DNA of 64,000 nucleotides, taken from an uncultured Clostridia bacterium (GTDB taxonomy: Bacteria; Bacillota; Clostridia; TANB77; UBA1234). Location of the stretch: NCBI GenBank assembly GCA_934169745.1, contig CAKPOE010000006.1, positions 21,940 through 85,939 of the forward strand. Direction: 5' to 3'. This document shows, piece by piece, positions 20,891 to 28,499 of the stretch. The notes under the pieces were generated by a model. The model saw only the letters and a program-made list of their open reading frames with translations. It was not told where the DNA came from and made no database searches. Within the stretch, counting starts at the first letter, position 1. Every line of letters starts with the position of its first letter. The translations under genes were made by a program, and so were the position numbers.

Positions 20891-23062
20891 ATGGCAACGA
20901 TACAAGATATAATTGCTAACGCAAAAAAATATAATAGAAAATCTGATAGCAGGGTTATCAGAAAAGCATATGAGTTTGCATTGAAAGCTCATGGCGATCA
21001 AAAAAGAAAATCGGGTGAGCCATATATAATTCATCCTCTTGAGGTAGCTTATATAATTACTACATTAGAGTTGGATGATGAATCTATATGTGCAGCTTTA
21101 CTTCATGATGTTGTTGAAGATACGGATGTGACTCGTGAAGACATTGAAAGAGAATTCGGTCCTAATGTTTTGGAATTGGTTGACGGCGTAACCAAACTTG
21201 GAAAAATCGCTTCATACGTTGATAAAGAAGAGCAACAAGTTGAAAATTATCGTAAGTTTTTCATGGCTATGGCTAAAGATATTAGAGTTCTTATGATTAA
21301 ACTTGCAGATAGACTTCATAATATGAGGACTTTGAAACACCTAAGTGATGATAGAAAAGTTGCAATTGCAAAAGAGACAATGCAATTATATGCACCACTT
21401 GCTAATAGACTAGGTATTTATTCTATAAAATGGGAATTAGAAGATTTGAGCTTTTTATACATGGAGCCTAAAGCATATTTTGAATTGGTAGAAGGAATAC
21501 AAGCAAAAAGAGATGAAAGAGAAAAATTCATAAATGAAATTATAGAACAACTAAAAAAGAAAATGAAACAAATGAATATTCAGGCAGAAATTTATGGACG
21601 TCCAAAGCATTTGTGGAGTATTCATCGTAAAATGATAAAAGACAATAAAACGTTAGATCAAATTTATGACTTGTTTGCACTTAGAATTATTGTTAATTCA
21701 GTGAAAGACTGCTATGCTGCACTTGGTTTTGTGCATGAAATGTATAAACCAATGCCAGGAAGATTTAAAGATTATATTGCAATGCCAAAACCTAATATGT
21801 ATCAATCTCTTCATACAACGTTAATTGGTACTAATGGTACTCCATTTGAAGTACAAATAAGAACATGGGATATGCATAGGGTTGCCGAATATGGTATTGC
21901 GGCTCACTGGGCATATAAGGAAAAAGGTGCAAGTGTATCTGTATCAGATGATAAACTTTCTTGGCTTAGAGAAACAATTGAATGGCAAAAAGAAACAAAT
22001 GATGACAAGGACTTTATGAGCAAATTAAAATTTGACTTGTTTGATGATGAGGTTTTTGTATTTACGCCGATGGGTGATATAAAGCCACTTCCTGCGGGAA
22101 GTACACCAATTGATTTTGCATATAGCATACATGAACAAATAGGGCATAAAATGGTGGGCGCAAAAGTAAATAGTAAGATGGTTCCAATAACAACAAAACT
22201 TAATAATGGAGATATTGTTGAGATTGTTACTTCTGATAATTCAAAAGGGCCAAGTAGAGACTGGCTTAAGATTGTAAAAACCACACAAGCTAAAAATAAA
22301 ATTCAAAATTATTTTAAAAAAGCGCAAAAAGAAGAAAACACAGTAAAGGGTAAAGAACTTATTGATAAAGAATTGAAGAGAATAGGAATGAGCTTTAGCG
22401 AGTTATTTAAGCCAGAATGGGTAGATAAAGCACTAACTAGATATAAATACAACACGCTTGATGACTGTTATGCAGCAATTGGTTTTGGTGCTATTTCTCC
22501 AATAAAGATAATAACTAGATTGCTGGAAGAGTACAAAAAAGAAAACAAGGAATTAGAAATAGAAGAGAAAATTGCGGAGTTGAAAGAAAATCCTGTAACG
22601 CCTAGAAATAAAGTTTCTAAGACTGGTATTATTGTGAAAGGAATAGATAATTGCTTAGTAAAGCTAGCTAAATGTTGCAATCCGTTACCAGGTGATGATA
22701 TTATAGGATACATTACAAAAGGTAGAGGCGTTTCTGTTCATAGAGCAGACTGCATAAATTGCAAAGAACTTGTTTCTGACGAACAGCGTCTTATAGATGT
22801 TGCATGGTATAAGGAGGCAAAAGCATCTTACGTTACAGATTTAGAGATTTATGCGAATGATAGAAATGGTTTGGTGTCAGATGTTACTATAGCCTTAAAT
22901 GATGTTAAGGCAAATATAATTTCTATAAACGCTAGAACAACAGATAATAGAGTGGCTATTATTAATATAGGAATTGAAGTAGAAGATACAGACAAACTTA
23001 ATAAAGTCTTGAAAGCAATTAGAAAAGTTGACAGTGTGTATGAAGTACATCGTAGCAAATAA
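20891..23062 (+). CDS. rel: Bifunctional (p)ppGpp synthetase/hydrolase, RelA/SpoT homologue
   Basis: This cytoplasmic enzyme makes and degrades (p)ppGpp in the stringent response. It has an N-terminal HD hydrolase domain with HDVVEDTD and LADRLHNMRT (intact, so hydrolysis is likely), then the synthetase domain with GRPKHLWSIHRKM, then YQSLHTTLIG. TGS (about residues 390-450), the CC/RIS region with KLAKCCNPLPGD, and the ACT domain follow. An in-frame ATG at 20867 overlaps the recJ stop; 20891 is preferred because GGAAAGG lies just upstream and MATIQDI matches family starts. Length 723 residues. Confidence 0.97.
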   Translation: MATIQDIIANAKKYNRKSDSRVIRKAYEFALKAHGDQKRKSGEPYIIHPLEVAYIITTLELDDESICAALLHDVVEDTDVTREDIEREFGPNVLELVDGVTKLGKIASYVDKEEQQVENYRKFFMAMAKDIRVLMIKLADRLHNMRTLKHLSDDRKVAIAKETMQLYAPLANRLGIYSIKWELEDLSFLYMEPKAYFELVEGIQAKRDEREKFINEIIEQLKKKMKQMNIQAEIYGRPKHLWSIHRKMIKDNKTLDQIYDLFALRIIVNSVKDCYAALGFVHEMYKPMPGRFKDYIAMPKPNMYQSLHTTLIGTNGTPFEVQIRTWDMHRVAEYGIAAHWAYKEKGASVSVSDDKLSWLRETIEWQKETNDDKDFMSKLKFDLFDDEVFVFTPMGDIKPLPAGSTPIDFAYSIHEQIGHKMVGAKVNSKMVPITTKLNNGDIVEIVTSDNSKGPSRDWLKIVKTTQAKNKIQNYFKKAQKEENTVKGKELIDKELKRIGMSFSELFKPEWVDKALTRYKYNTLDDCYAAIGFGAISPIKIITRLLEEYKKENKELEIEEKIAELKENPVTPRNKVSKTGIIVKGIDNCLVKLAKCCNPLPGDDIIGYITKGRGVSVHRADCINCKELVSDEQRLIDVAWYKEAKASYVTDLEIYANDRNGLVSDVTIALNDVKANIISINARTTDNRVAIINIGIEVEDTDKLNKVLKAIRKVDSVYEVHRSK

Positions 23063-23077
23063 AGGAGGTAGATATAC

Positions 23078-23689
23078 ATGTTACTTAAGACATTCAAGGG
23101 TTTGGTTGGAAATATGCAATCATATACGAATAACTATGTTGTATATGATGATAAAACTAGAGAAGGAATACTGATAGATGTTTCCAATGATGTAGACAAA
23201 ATATATGATTTTATTGAGAATTCGCAAATACATTTGAAATACATTGTTCTGACACATTGTCACGGAGACCATACAGATGGAATAAAAGAGCTAAGGAGAA
23301 TGTATCCAAGTGCAAAGATTGTAATACATGAAGAAGATTCTTTTGGATTAACAAATGATGAGATAAGTAGATGTACGGCAATAGGCAGAGAACCTAATTT
23401 TATAGAAGCGGATATCGCCTTAAAAGATGGCGATGTTCTAAAGTTTGGAGAGATATCTGCAAAGATTATTCACACACCTGGACATACTGCAGGAAGTATT
23501 TCGATTTTGATTGAAGATGCTTTATTTTCTGGCGATACACTTTTTAAAGGAACAACAGGAAGAGTTGATTTACCAACTGGTGACAAATGGAATATGAAGA
23601 GCTCAATTGAAAAACTTTTAAAACTTCCAGAAAACACAATTGTATATCCAGGACATGGTTACAGCACAATAATTGCTGATGAAAAGTAA
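23078..23689 (+). CDS. MBL-fold metallo-hydrolase, glyoxalase II-like
   Basis: A 203-residue hydrolase with the binuclear-metal motif THCHGDHTDG (HxHxDH), then HTPGHTAGS, LFSGDTLF and C-terminal YPGHG. This is the YqgX/GloB-like type that follows relA in many Bacillota; the substrate may be a thioester such as S-lactoylglutathione or a bacillithiol analogue, but it is not proven. AAAGGAGGT precedes the ATG. In related genomes hisS usually comes soon after; here about 20 kb of accessory DNA intervenes. Confidence 0.9.
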   Translation: MLLKTFKGLVGNMQSYTNNYVVYDDKTREGILIDVSNDVDKIYDFIENSQIHLKYIVLTHCHGDHTDGIKELRRMYPSAKIVIHEEDSFGLTNDEISRCTAIGREPNFIEADIALKDGDVLKFGEISAKIIHTPGHTAGSISILIEDALFSGDTLFKGTTGRVDLPTGDKWNMKSSIEKLLKLPENTIVYPGHGYSTIIADEK

Positions 23690-23715
23690 AATTATAAAAA
23701 CAGTTTGAAGGCATG

Positions 23716-23742
23716 CGGGTCGCCGAAGGCGGCGACCCCTAC
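23716..23742. repeat. Intergenic palindromic repeat, copy A
   Basis: GGGTCGCC pairs with GGCGACCC around a 6-base GAAGGC loop and is followed by CCTAC. A near-identical copy at 43577-43603 differs at 3 of 27 positions, and two of those changes are compensating, so the stem is preserved. The surrounding 280 bases (23690-23974) hold only this and two hairpins. Confidence 0.8.
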
Positions 23743-23752
23743 ATTTGCACAA

Positions 23753-23790
23753 AAAAATAACCTCTCTGTTCAACCGACTAGAGGTTATTT
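23753..23790 (-). terminator. Hairpin with T run on the minus strand
   Basis: AATAACCTCT pairs with AGAGGTTATT around a 14-base loop. The run of As before it gives a T tract when read on the minus strand, so it could back up the minus-strand cassette terminator; on the plus strand it would be a weaker stop for the MBL gene. Confidence 0.6.
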
Positions 23791-23927
23791 AAAATAGTCA
23801 TCAAGGTCAACCGCATCTTGCGGATTTCCTTTATCTACATTCATTTCAGTATATTTTGTGCAAAAAATCAATCGATTATGCATTAATTTGTAATTTATAA
23901 ATTGCAATATTAAATGAACGAATTTTC

Positions 23928-23958
23928 AAAAAAACTGCCCACCTCGAATGAGATGGAC
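23928..23958 (-). terminator. Terminator of the minus-strand cassette
   Basis: On the minus strand, GTCCATCTC pairs with GAGGTGGGC (one G-T and one T-G pair) over an ATTC loop, followed by AGTTTTTTT. It lies 17 bases beyond the stop of the 78-residue gene. Confidence 0.8.
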
Positions 23959-23974
23959 AGAAGCAAATAGCTTT

Positions 23975-24211
23975 TTACCAGCACTGCTCCTTCATGTAGC
24001 ACGAGCCGTTTGCAAACCAGAAAAGCAGAGTTACATCGCCAAACTGGAAAGCATAAATCTCGTACCCACCCATGGGAGACTTGCTGATGGGAGAAAGCTT
24101 CATTGCCTCTCCAATAGTCAGCTTGGTATTCTTGCCGAAGCGAGAGTCCTCCAGCCTCTTGATTAGCATAGCAGCATTCTCCTTGGAAATACGGTGCTTC
24201 ATCTGCAACAT
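23975..24211 (-). CDS. Small hypothetical protein of atypical base composition
   Basis: This 78-residue protein is not recognised. It begins MLQMKHRISKENAAMLIKR and has a hydrophobic, aromatic C-terminal half (FGDVTLLFWFANGSCYMK). The start at 24211 is chosen because GGAGGA lies 8 bases upstream; the frame is open for 37 further codons but without a ribosome site. Base composition is clearly higher in GC (mid to upper 40s percent) than in neighbouring genes, suggesting transfer. It follows a broken gene on the same strand by 13 bases and has its own terminator. Confidence 0.6.
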   Translation of the reverse strand: MLQMKHRISKENAAMLIKRLEDSRFGKNTKLTIGEAMKLSPISKSPMGGYEIYAFQFGDVTLLFWFANGSCYMKEQCW

Positions 24212-24224
24212 TGGTTTATCCTCC

Positions 24225-24635
24225 TTAATTGTTGTTGTCCTTGGTAAGCTTTTCAATGAATTCACGGAAGTACCCATCGATGTGTTTGATTTCACAGTCA
24301 AACCTTTCCGTTTCCAATTCATCGAGGTTGTTATCTCTCAGATAGCAGGAACGCAACATCCGATAGATATTCTCAGCATCACAGAGAAACTCATAATTCC
24401 TGCCACCCCACCAGTTGTCTTGGTATTTGAAAACACCATCAACGGTAAGATAGCCATCACCATAGTACTCACCGAAGCTTTCCGTGTGGTAGACATGAAT
24501 CTCCTTTTTGCCGAGCCAAACGAACTGTTGAAGTGTTCTTTGATGAGTTTTTCAGCTCTGAACGCTTCTTCAGCCAGTTCGGAAAACATCTTGACGAAGA
24601 ACGATTTCTTGAGCAGACATAGCCATGATTTCCAT
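24225..24635 (-). pseudogene. Frameshifted hypothetical gene in the higher-GC cassette
   Basis: An ATG at 24635 with GGAGGA upstream and a TAA at 24227-24225 are in the same phase, 137 codons apart, yet that phase holds two TGA codons near codons 22 and 28. Between about 24610 and 24530 the protein-like reading is in another frame (FVKMFSELAEEAFRAEKLIK). After that the original frame resumes with FVWLGKKEIHVYHTESFGEY and continues plausibly to the stop. Two compensating indels therefore seem to have broken a roughly 136-residue gene. The family is not recognised. Confidence 0.55.
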
Positions 24636-24718
24636 TGTGATTCCTCCCACAATTGTGTTATATAGTCAAGTTCTTGTTGCCTTTCGAGGATATATACAAG
24701 AAAGTACTTGCTAATAAT

Positions 24719-24747
24719 ATTATACCACGAATTAACATAATTTTCAA
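24719..24747 (-). promoter_or_regulatory. Promoter of the minus-strand cassette
   Basis: Read on the minus strand: TTGAAA (24747-24742), a 17-base spacer, then TATAAT (24724-24719), about 84 bases upstream of the ATG at 24635. Confidence 0.7.
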
Positions 24748-24781
24748 GCTGTAAATTCGATGAAATATTTTGAAATTTCTC

Positions 24782-24810
24782 TTGCATATAAAAAAGCATC
24801 ATGCTATAAT
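24782..24810 (+). promoter_or_regulatory. Promoter of tRNA-Leu
   Basis: TTGCAT at 24782-24787, 17 bases, then TATAAT at 24805-24810, 18 bases ahead of the tRNA 5' end. Confidence 0.75.
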
Positions 24811-24828
24811 GAAAAAGTATTCTGAATT

Positions 24829-24911
24829 GCCCGAGTGACGGAATTGGCAGACGTACACGACTCAAAATCGTGCGGGAAACCATGTGGGTTCGAGTCCCAC
24901 CTTGGGCACCA
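24829..24911 (+). tRNA. tRNA-Leu (anticodon CAA)
   Basis: The acceptor stem GCCCGAG pairs with CTTGGGC (one G-T pair). The anticodon stem CACGA/TCGTG encloses the loop CTCAAAA, giving anticodon CAA for UUG codons. A class II variable arm, GGGTTCGAGTCCC T arm and an encoded ACCA 3' end are present. The gene looks intact. No second copy of its 3' end is visible as an attachment-site duplicate. Confidence 0.96.
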
Positions 24912-24950
24912 ATGACGTATCTGTTCGAACTATTAGAATAGATAGATACA

Positions 24951-24987
24951 AAAATCAATCAGAAAATAAGATCTGGTTGATTTTTTT
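24951..24987 (+). terminator. Terminator after tRNA-Leu
   Basis: AATCAATCAGA pairs with TCTGGTTGATT (including T-G pairs), followed by a run of seven Ts. Confidence 0.85.
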
Positions 24988-25038
24988 GTTGTCTAAAAAC
25001 AATATAAAAATCATCCAAACGAAAGGATGGTGTTGAAA

Positions 25039-25269
25039 ATGGAGATAATTAAGCAAGAACTACAATTTGAAGAATGTCTAAAACAGAGACTTGAATTTAT
25101 ATGTGAATTAATGTTAAAAGATATTGATGAAGAATATAGAACTACACTTGTGAATTTTGGTTTGAGAAAATATTTCAATATAAATTTTGCAATGGTTAAA
25201 CTTATGGAAATGGAAACGACAGAGCAAAATAAGGTCGCTTTATATCTGTTTAATCATATAAAAATTTAA
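25039..25269 (+). CDS. Small hypothetical protein
   Basis: An unrecognised 76-residue helical protein (MEIIKQELQFEECLKQRLEF...), acidic in the first half, with no membrane segment. The start at 25039 is used because AAAGGATGG lies upstream; a GTG/ATG four codons earlier is possible. It stands alone after the tRNA terminator and before a decayed gene, so it may be a remnant of a mobile element. Base composition matches its AT-rich surroundings. Confidence 0.5.
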   Translation: MEIIKQELQFEECLKQRLEFICELMLKDIDEEYRTTLVNFGLRKYFNINFAMVKLMEMETTEQNKVALYLFNHIKI

Positions 25270-25356
25270 ATAAAAATAATTGACATACACAAACAGTTGT
25301 TTCGTAATATTGACTAGATAATTAAAATACAATATTAAAAAACGGAGATGATATTA

Positions 25357-25657
25357 ATGAATGACATAGATAAAAATTAGCGAAAAAGAATATAGCTCAC
25401 TTACTGAAGATGAAAAAAAGATTTTATCAAAGAAATTTAACCAAAAAAGGAAATTATTCACTTAATCAAACCGATAAAAATGCTGGAGTTAAAAACTTTG
25501 ATAATTTCATAATGCTGGATATAAAGGTTTATATAATGGAGAAACTGCTGATGATATTGATAAAAGAAAAGGATTAAGATATAGAGAAGATTTACCTACT
25601 CCCCAAAAAAGCTTAAAACAATTAGAAAAAGAGAACAATAGAAGTTTGAAAAAATAA
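25357..25657 (+). pseudogene. Degraded DinD-like (damage-inducible protein D) gene fragment
   Basis: One frame reads HNAGYKGLYNGETADDIDKR then KGLRYREDL, which resembles the conserved N-terminal segment of DinD-type proteins often found on mobile elements. Upstream, KNAGVKNFDNF is in a different frame, and restoring one missing base before HNAGY joins the two. Before that, ISEKEYSSLTEDEKKILSKK is followed by stops. An SD-like GGAG and an ATG near 25357 remain. The reading ends with a lysine-rich tail and TAA at 25657. The family assignment is tentative, from motif memory only. Confidence 0.45.
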
Positions 25658-25685
25658 ATAAGTGATTTTTAAATCAAAAATAGTG

Positions 25686-25713
25686 TTGCTTTTTATAGAA
25701 AAAATGATAAAAT
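25686..25713 (+). promoter_or_regulatory. Promoter for the tyrS leader
   Basis: TTGCTT at 25686-25691, a 16-base spacer and TAAAAT at 25708-25713, about 60 bases before the T-box stem I region. Confidence 0.5.
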
Positions 25714-25765
25714 ATATATGTATTTTAATTTAGTTATGTTTTAAAAAGAAAACTAGTAAAATTTT

Positions 25766-25953
25766 ATAGTAACTTATAGAGAGATAATGGTAGCTGAAAA
25801 TTATCAGTATATAAAATTTGAATTACAATTCTTATAGTAACTAACGGGTTGCTACGAATAAGCTATAAATGAGGCAATATTATTTTATATTGTGAAAAAA
25901 GGTGGTACAACGGAGTCAGTTCGTCCTTTAATAGGGATGGATTGACTTTTTTG
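25766..25953 (+). promoter_or_regulatory. T-box leader controlling tyrS
   Basis: The T-box core AAGGTGGTACAACGG is at 25899-25913 (consensus AGGGTGGNACCGCG). It is followed directly by a terminator stem (AGTCA... with ...TGACT) and six Ts at 25948-25953. Upstream there is an AGAGAGATAATGG stem I segment. The downstream gene is tyrosyl-tRNA synthetase, so uncharged tRNA-Tyr is expected to stabilise the antiterminator. TAC at 25824-25826 is a candidate tyrosine specifier codon; I could not fold the leader to prove it. Confidence 0.85.
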
Positions 25954-26068
25954 ATTTTTGGAGGTGATATTATGACCCAATGGTTTACAAATAAAATAAT
26001 AATCCAAGGGTTATTATATGCATATCTATATAATACAATCATTAAATAAAGAATGGAGGTTAATAGAT

Positions 26069-27229
26069 ATGAATAATTTAGAAATTATAAAAAGAAAAGC
26101 AATACAAATATTTAATCAAGAAGATTTAGAAAGAAAAATAAATAGTGGTAAGAAATTAACAATAAAATTTGGAGCAGACCCATCAAGACCAGATTTGCAT
26201 ATAGGACATTCTGTTCCATTAAGGGTATTAAAAACATTTCAAGATATGGGACATAAAATTGTATTTGTAATAGGTGATTTTACAGCAATGATAGGTGATC
26301 CATCTGGTAAAAGTAAAACAAGACCGGCACTTACATTTGAAGAAACTCGAAAGTCTGCTGAAACATATTTAGAACAAGTTACAAAAATATTAGACAAAGA
26401 AAAAACGGAAATTGTATTTAATTCAGAATGGTTATCTAAAATGACATTTGAAGATGTAATAAAACTATCTAGTAAATATACAGTTGCAAGAATTATGGAA
26501 AGAGATGACTTTAAAAATAGGTATGAAAATAATTTACCTTTATCTATGCATGAATTGTTATATCCATTAATGCAAGGATATGATTCTGTCGCAATAAATG
26601 CAGATATTGAAATTGGTGGAACAGACCAAACTTTTAATTTACTTGTTGGAAGAGAACTTCAGAAAGATTATGGACAGGAAAGTCAAGTAGTAATGACATT
26701 TCCATTACTTGTAGGATTAGATGGAAAAGAAAAAATGAGTAAGTCATTAGAAAATTATATTGGATTGAATGATTCTCCTTTTGAAAAATTTGAAAAAAGT
26801 ATGAAAATTCCAGATACTATACTAAGACAATACTTTGAATTAGCAACAGATATGCCAACAGATGAAATTGATATAATAATGAATAAAGACATTAGAGAGG
26901 CACATATGTTTTTTGCTAAAGAATTATTAAAAATGTATGACGATGTAGATGAATTTGAAAAAATTAAAGAAAGATATTTAAAAATAGCTAAAGGAAACAT
27001 TCCCGAAGATATTGAAACAATTAATATACCAGAAAATGAAATGAATATATGCGATTTATTAGTAAAAATTGATTTTGCAAACTCTAAAGGAGAAGCTAAA
27101 AGAATGATACAAGGAAATGGCATAAAGATTAATTCTAATTTGGAAGCAGATATAAATAAAATATTAAAAATTGAAAATGATTTAGTAGTTCAATTTGGAA
27201 AAAATAAGTTCAAAAAAATAATAAAATAG
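26069..27229 (+). CDS. tyrS: Tyrosyl-tRNA synthetase
   Basis: TyrRS charges tRNA-Tyr and is a class I synthetase. It has HIGHS near residue 43, the KMSKS signature (KEKMSKSLENY) near residue 225, and a C-terminal S4-type RNA-binding domain (FANSKGEAKRMIQGNGIKIN). At 386 residues it is slightly shorter than the 400-420 typical of TyrS and could be the TyrZ type. The start is set by TGGAGG 9 bases upstream; an in-frame ATG at 26018 has no ribosome site. It lies inside the accessory block under T-box control, so it may be a second copy; only the rest of the genome can tell. Confidence 0.95.
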   Translation: MNNLEIIKRKAIQIFNQEDLERKINSGKKLTIKFGADPSRPDLHIGHSVPLRVLKTFQDMGHKIVFVIGDFTAMIGDPSGKSKTRPALTFEETRKSAETYLEQVTKILDKEKTEIVFNSEWLSKMTFEDVIKLSSKYTVARIMERDDFKNRYENNLPLSMHELLYPLMQGYDSVAINADIEIGGTDQTFNLLVGRELQKDYGQESQVVMTFPLLVGLDGKEKMSKSLENYIGLNDSPFEKFEKSMKIPDTILRQYFELATDMPTDEIDIIMNKDIREAHMFFAKELLKMYDDVDEFEKIKERYLKIAKGNIPEDIETINIPENEMNICDLLVKIDFANSKGEAKRMIQGNGIKINSNLEADINKILKIENDLVVQFGKNKFKKIIK

Positions 27230-27274
27230 TAAAATATAGGTTTAAAATAGATATGTCACAAAAACAAATATTGA

Positions 27275-27339
27275 AAGAGAGTACCGAAAATGTTAAGGTT
27301 TAAATATCGACAAATAAACCGAAATGGAGGTACTCTCTT
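27275..27339 (+). promoter_or_regulatory. Hairpin covering the transposase ribosome binding site
   Basis: AAGAGAGTACC (27275-27285) pairs perfectly with GGTACTCTCTT (27329-27339), which ends one base before the ATG and includes part of the GGAGG. Inside it, GGTTTA (27297-27302) pairs with TAAACC (27315-27320). Such a structure would hide the ribosome site in long read-through transcripts. Confidence 0.75.
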
Positions 27340-28296
27340 ATGAGCAATAGTATAACACAAAAAATGAAATATAAACAGAGTGTGATAAAATTTTCTGAAA
27401 AATATGGTGTATATAAGGCATCAATACAGTTCAATGAATGGGCAAAAACAATATACCGTTGGAAAGCGAAATATGATGGTACACTAGAAAGCTTAAGAAA
27501 TGAATCGAAAAAGCCAAAATCACATCCAAATCAGCATACAGAAGAAGAAATAAAATTAATAAAAAATTTCAAATCCAATAACAAAAAGACCGGATTAGTT
27601 GTACTTTGGGTAAAACTTGTAGAAGTAGGATATAGTAGGACAATACAAAGTTTGTATCATGTCATGCAAAGGTTAGGAATATATCAAAAAGCTCCCAGTA
27701 AGAAAAAAGGAAAACAGCCAGAGAAATTTGAAAGTGGAACATATCCTGGAGAAAAAGTACAAGTAGATGTTAAGTATGTTCCCAATGAATGCATGAGTCA
27801 GGAGCTAAAAGATTTGGGTGAAAAATTTTATCAATATACGGCAATAGATGAATTTACAAGAATAAGATACGCTTGGTTTACAAATGAGCATAGTACTTAT
27901 TCATCAAGTGAATTTGTAAAATTATTAGTAAGATATTTTCCATTCAAGATAAAGACTATACAAACAGACAATGGAATGGAATTTACAAATAGATTAAGTT
28001 GGAATGCATTTATGAAAAATAAGCAGACATTATTTGAGAGGACATTAAAGGAACTAGGCATAGAACATAAACTAATAAAACCACATACACCAAAGGAAAA
28101 CGGCAGAGTGGAAAGAAGTCATAGAAAAGACCAAGAGAGATTTTATTATGGGAAAGTATTTTGGAGTTTAGAGGATTTAAGAAATAGAGGCAAATATTGG
28201 AGACAAGAATATAATAATTTTCCAATGAGACCGCTAGGATGGTTGAGTCCGTTGGAGTTCTATAAAAGATGGAAAAGTCAAGCAAAATCAGTGTAA
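27340..28296 (+). CDS. IS481/IS3-like DDE transposase
   Basis: A 318-residue transposase with an N-terminal helix-turn-helix region (KFSEKYGVYKASIQFNEWAKTIYRW) and an rve-type catalytic core. The likely catalytic residues are D143 (VQVDVKY), D210 (IQTDNGMEF) and E258 (NGRVERSHRKDQ). The gene is complete and apparently functional, and one frame is enough, as in IS481 and unlike most IS3 members. Initiation may be limited by the hairpin over its ribosome site. Confidence 0.9.
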   Translation: MSNSITQKMKYKQSVIKFSEKYGVYKASIQFNEWAKTIYRWKAKYDGTLESLRNESKKPKSHPNQHTEEEIKLIKNFKSNNKKTGLVVLWVKLVEVGYSRTIQSLYHVMQRLGIYQKAPSKKKGKQPEKFESGTYPGEKVQVDVKYVPNECMSQELKDLGEKFYQYTAIDEFTRIRYAWFTNEHSTYSSSEFVKLLVRYFPFKIKTIQTDNGMEFTNRLSWNAFMKNKQTLFERTLKELGIEHKLIKPHTPKENGRVERSHRKDQERFYYGKVFWSLEDLRNRGKYWRQEYNNFPMRPLGWLSPLEFYKRWKSQAKSV

Positions 28297-28376
28297 AACA
28301 TATTTGGTACTCAAAATATATAATTATAAATATTTTGTGACATATGATTGATTAACCTACATTTTGAACTTTTTTT

Positions 28377-28410
28377 AAAAGCGAAAGATTGTTGAAAATC
28401 TTTCGCTTTT
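28377..28410. terminator. Perfect hairpin before the biosynthetic operon
   Basis: AAAAGCGAAAGATT pairs with AATCTTTCGCTTTT (14 base pairs) around a 6-base loop. A and T runs at the stem base make it plausible in both directions. It insulates the operon from transcription out of tyrS and the insertion sequence. Confidence 0.85.
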
Positions 28411-28446
28411 ATGATAAGATAAAATAAAAATTTTTGTAAACAAATG

Positions 28447-28475
28447 TTGATACTTGTCAAACTGATTGATACGAT
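28447..28475 (+). promoter_or_regulatory. Promoter of the 15-gene biosynthetic operon
   Basis: TTGATA at 28447-28452, a 17-base spacer and TACGAT at 28470-28475, 24 bases before the first start codon. No other obvious promoter gap exists within the next 14.7 kb. Confidence 0.65.
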
Positions 28476-28499
28476 ATTTTTAAAGGAAAAGGAATGTAT

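Larger units (their letters stand above)
27251..28345 (+). mobile_element. IS481-like insertion sequence
   Basis: The element is bounded by perfect 13-base inverted repeats: ATATGTCACAAAA at 27251-27263 and its complement TTTTGTGACATAT at 28333-28345. It encloses one transposase gene. Size, about 1.1 kb, fits IS481. I see no convincing target-site duplication (flanks AATAG and GATTG), so the ends may extend or contract by a few bases. The element sits between tyrS and the biosynthetic operon. Confidence 0.85.

Noticed and set aside
24225..24635. TGA read as tryptophan in the cassette gene
   Set aside because: TGA is used as a normal stop elsewhere in the window (for example accB at 33065), and the local phase around the TGAs looks like noise while another frame looks like protein; two indels explain it better.
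23948..24665. Plus-strand open frames of 72 and 197 codons across the higher-GC cassette
   Set aside because: They have no ribosome sites and mirror the minus-strand coding region, which has a promoter, SD sequences and a terminator.
24829..24911. tRNA-Leu as an integrase attachment site
   Set aside because: The tRNA is intact, but no repeat of its 3' end and no integrase gene are visible in the block.
25961..25999. Leader peptide after the T-box, with SD GGAGGTGAT and ATG at 25973
   Set aside because: The frame closes after only a few codons, with no tyrosine cluster or other sign of attenuation; the T-box itself explains control.
26018..26068. Longer tyrS start at 26018
   Set aside because: There is no ribosome site there, while GGAGG stands directly before the ATG at 26069, and family proteins start near that point.
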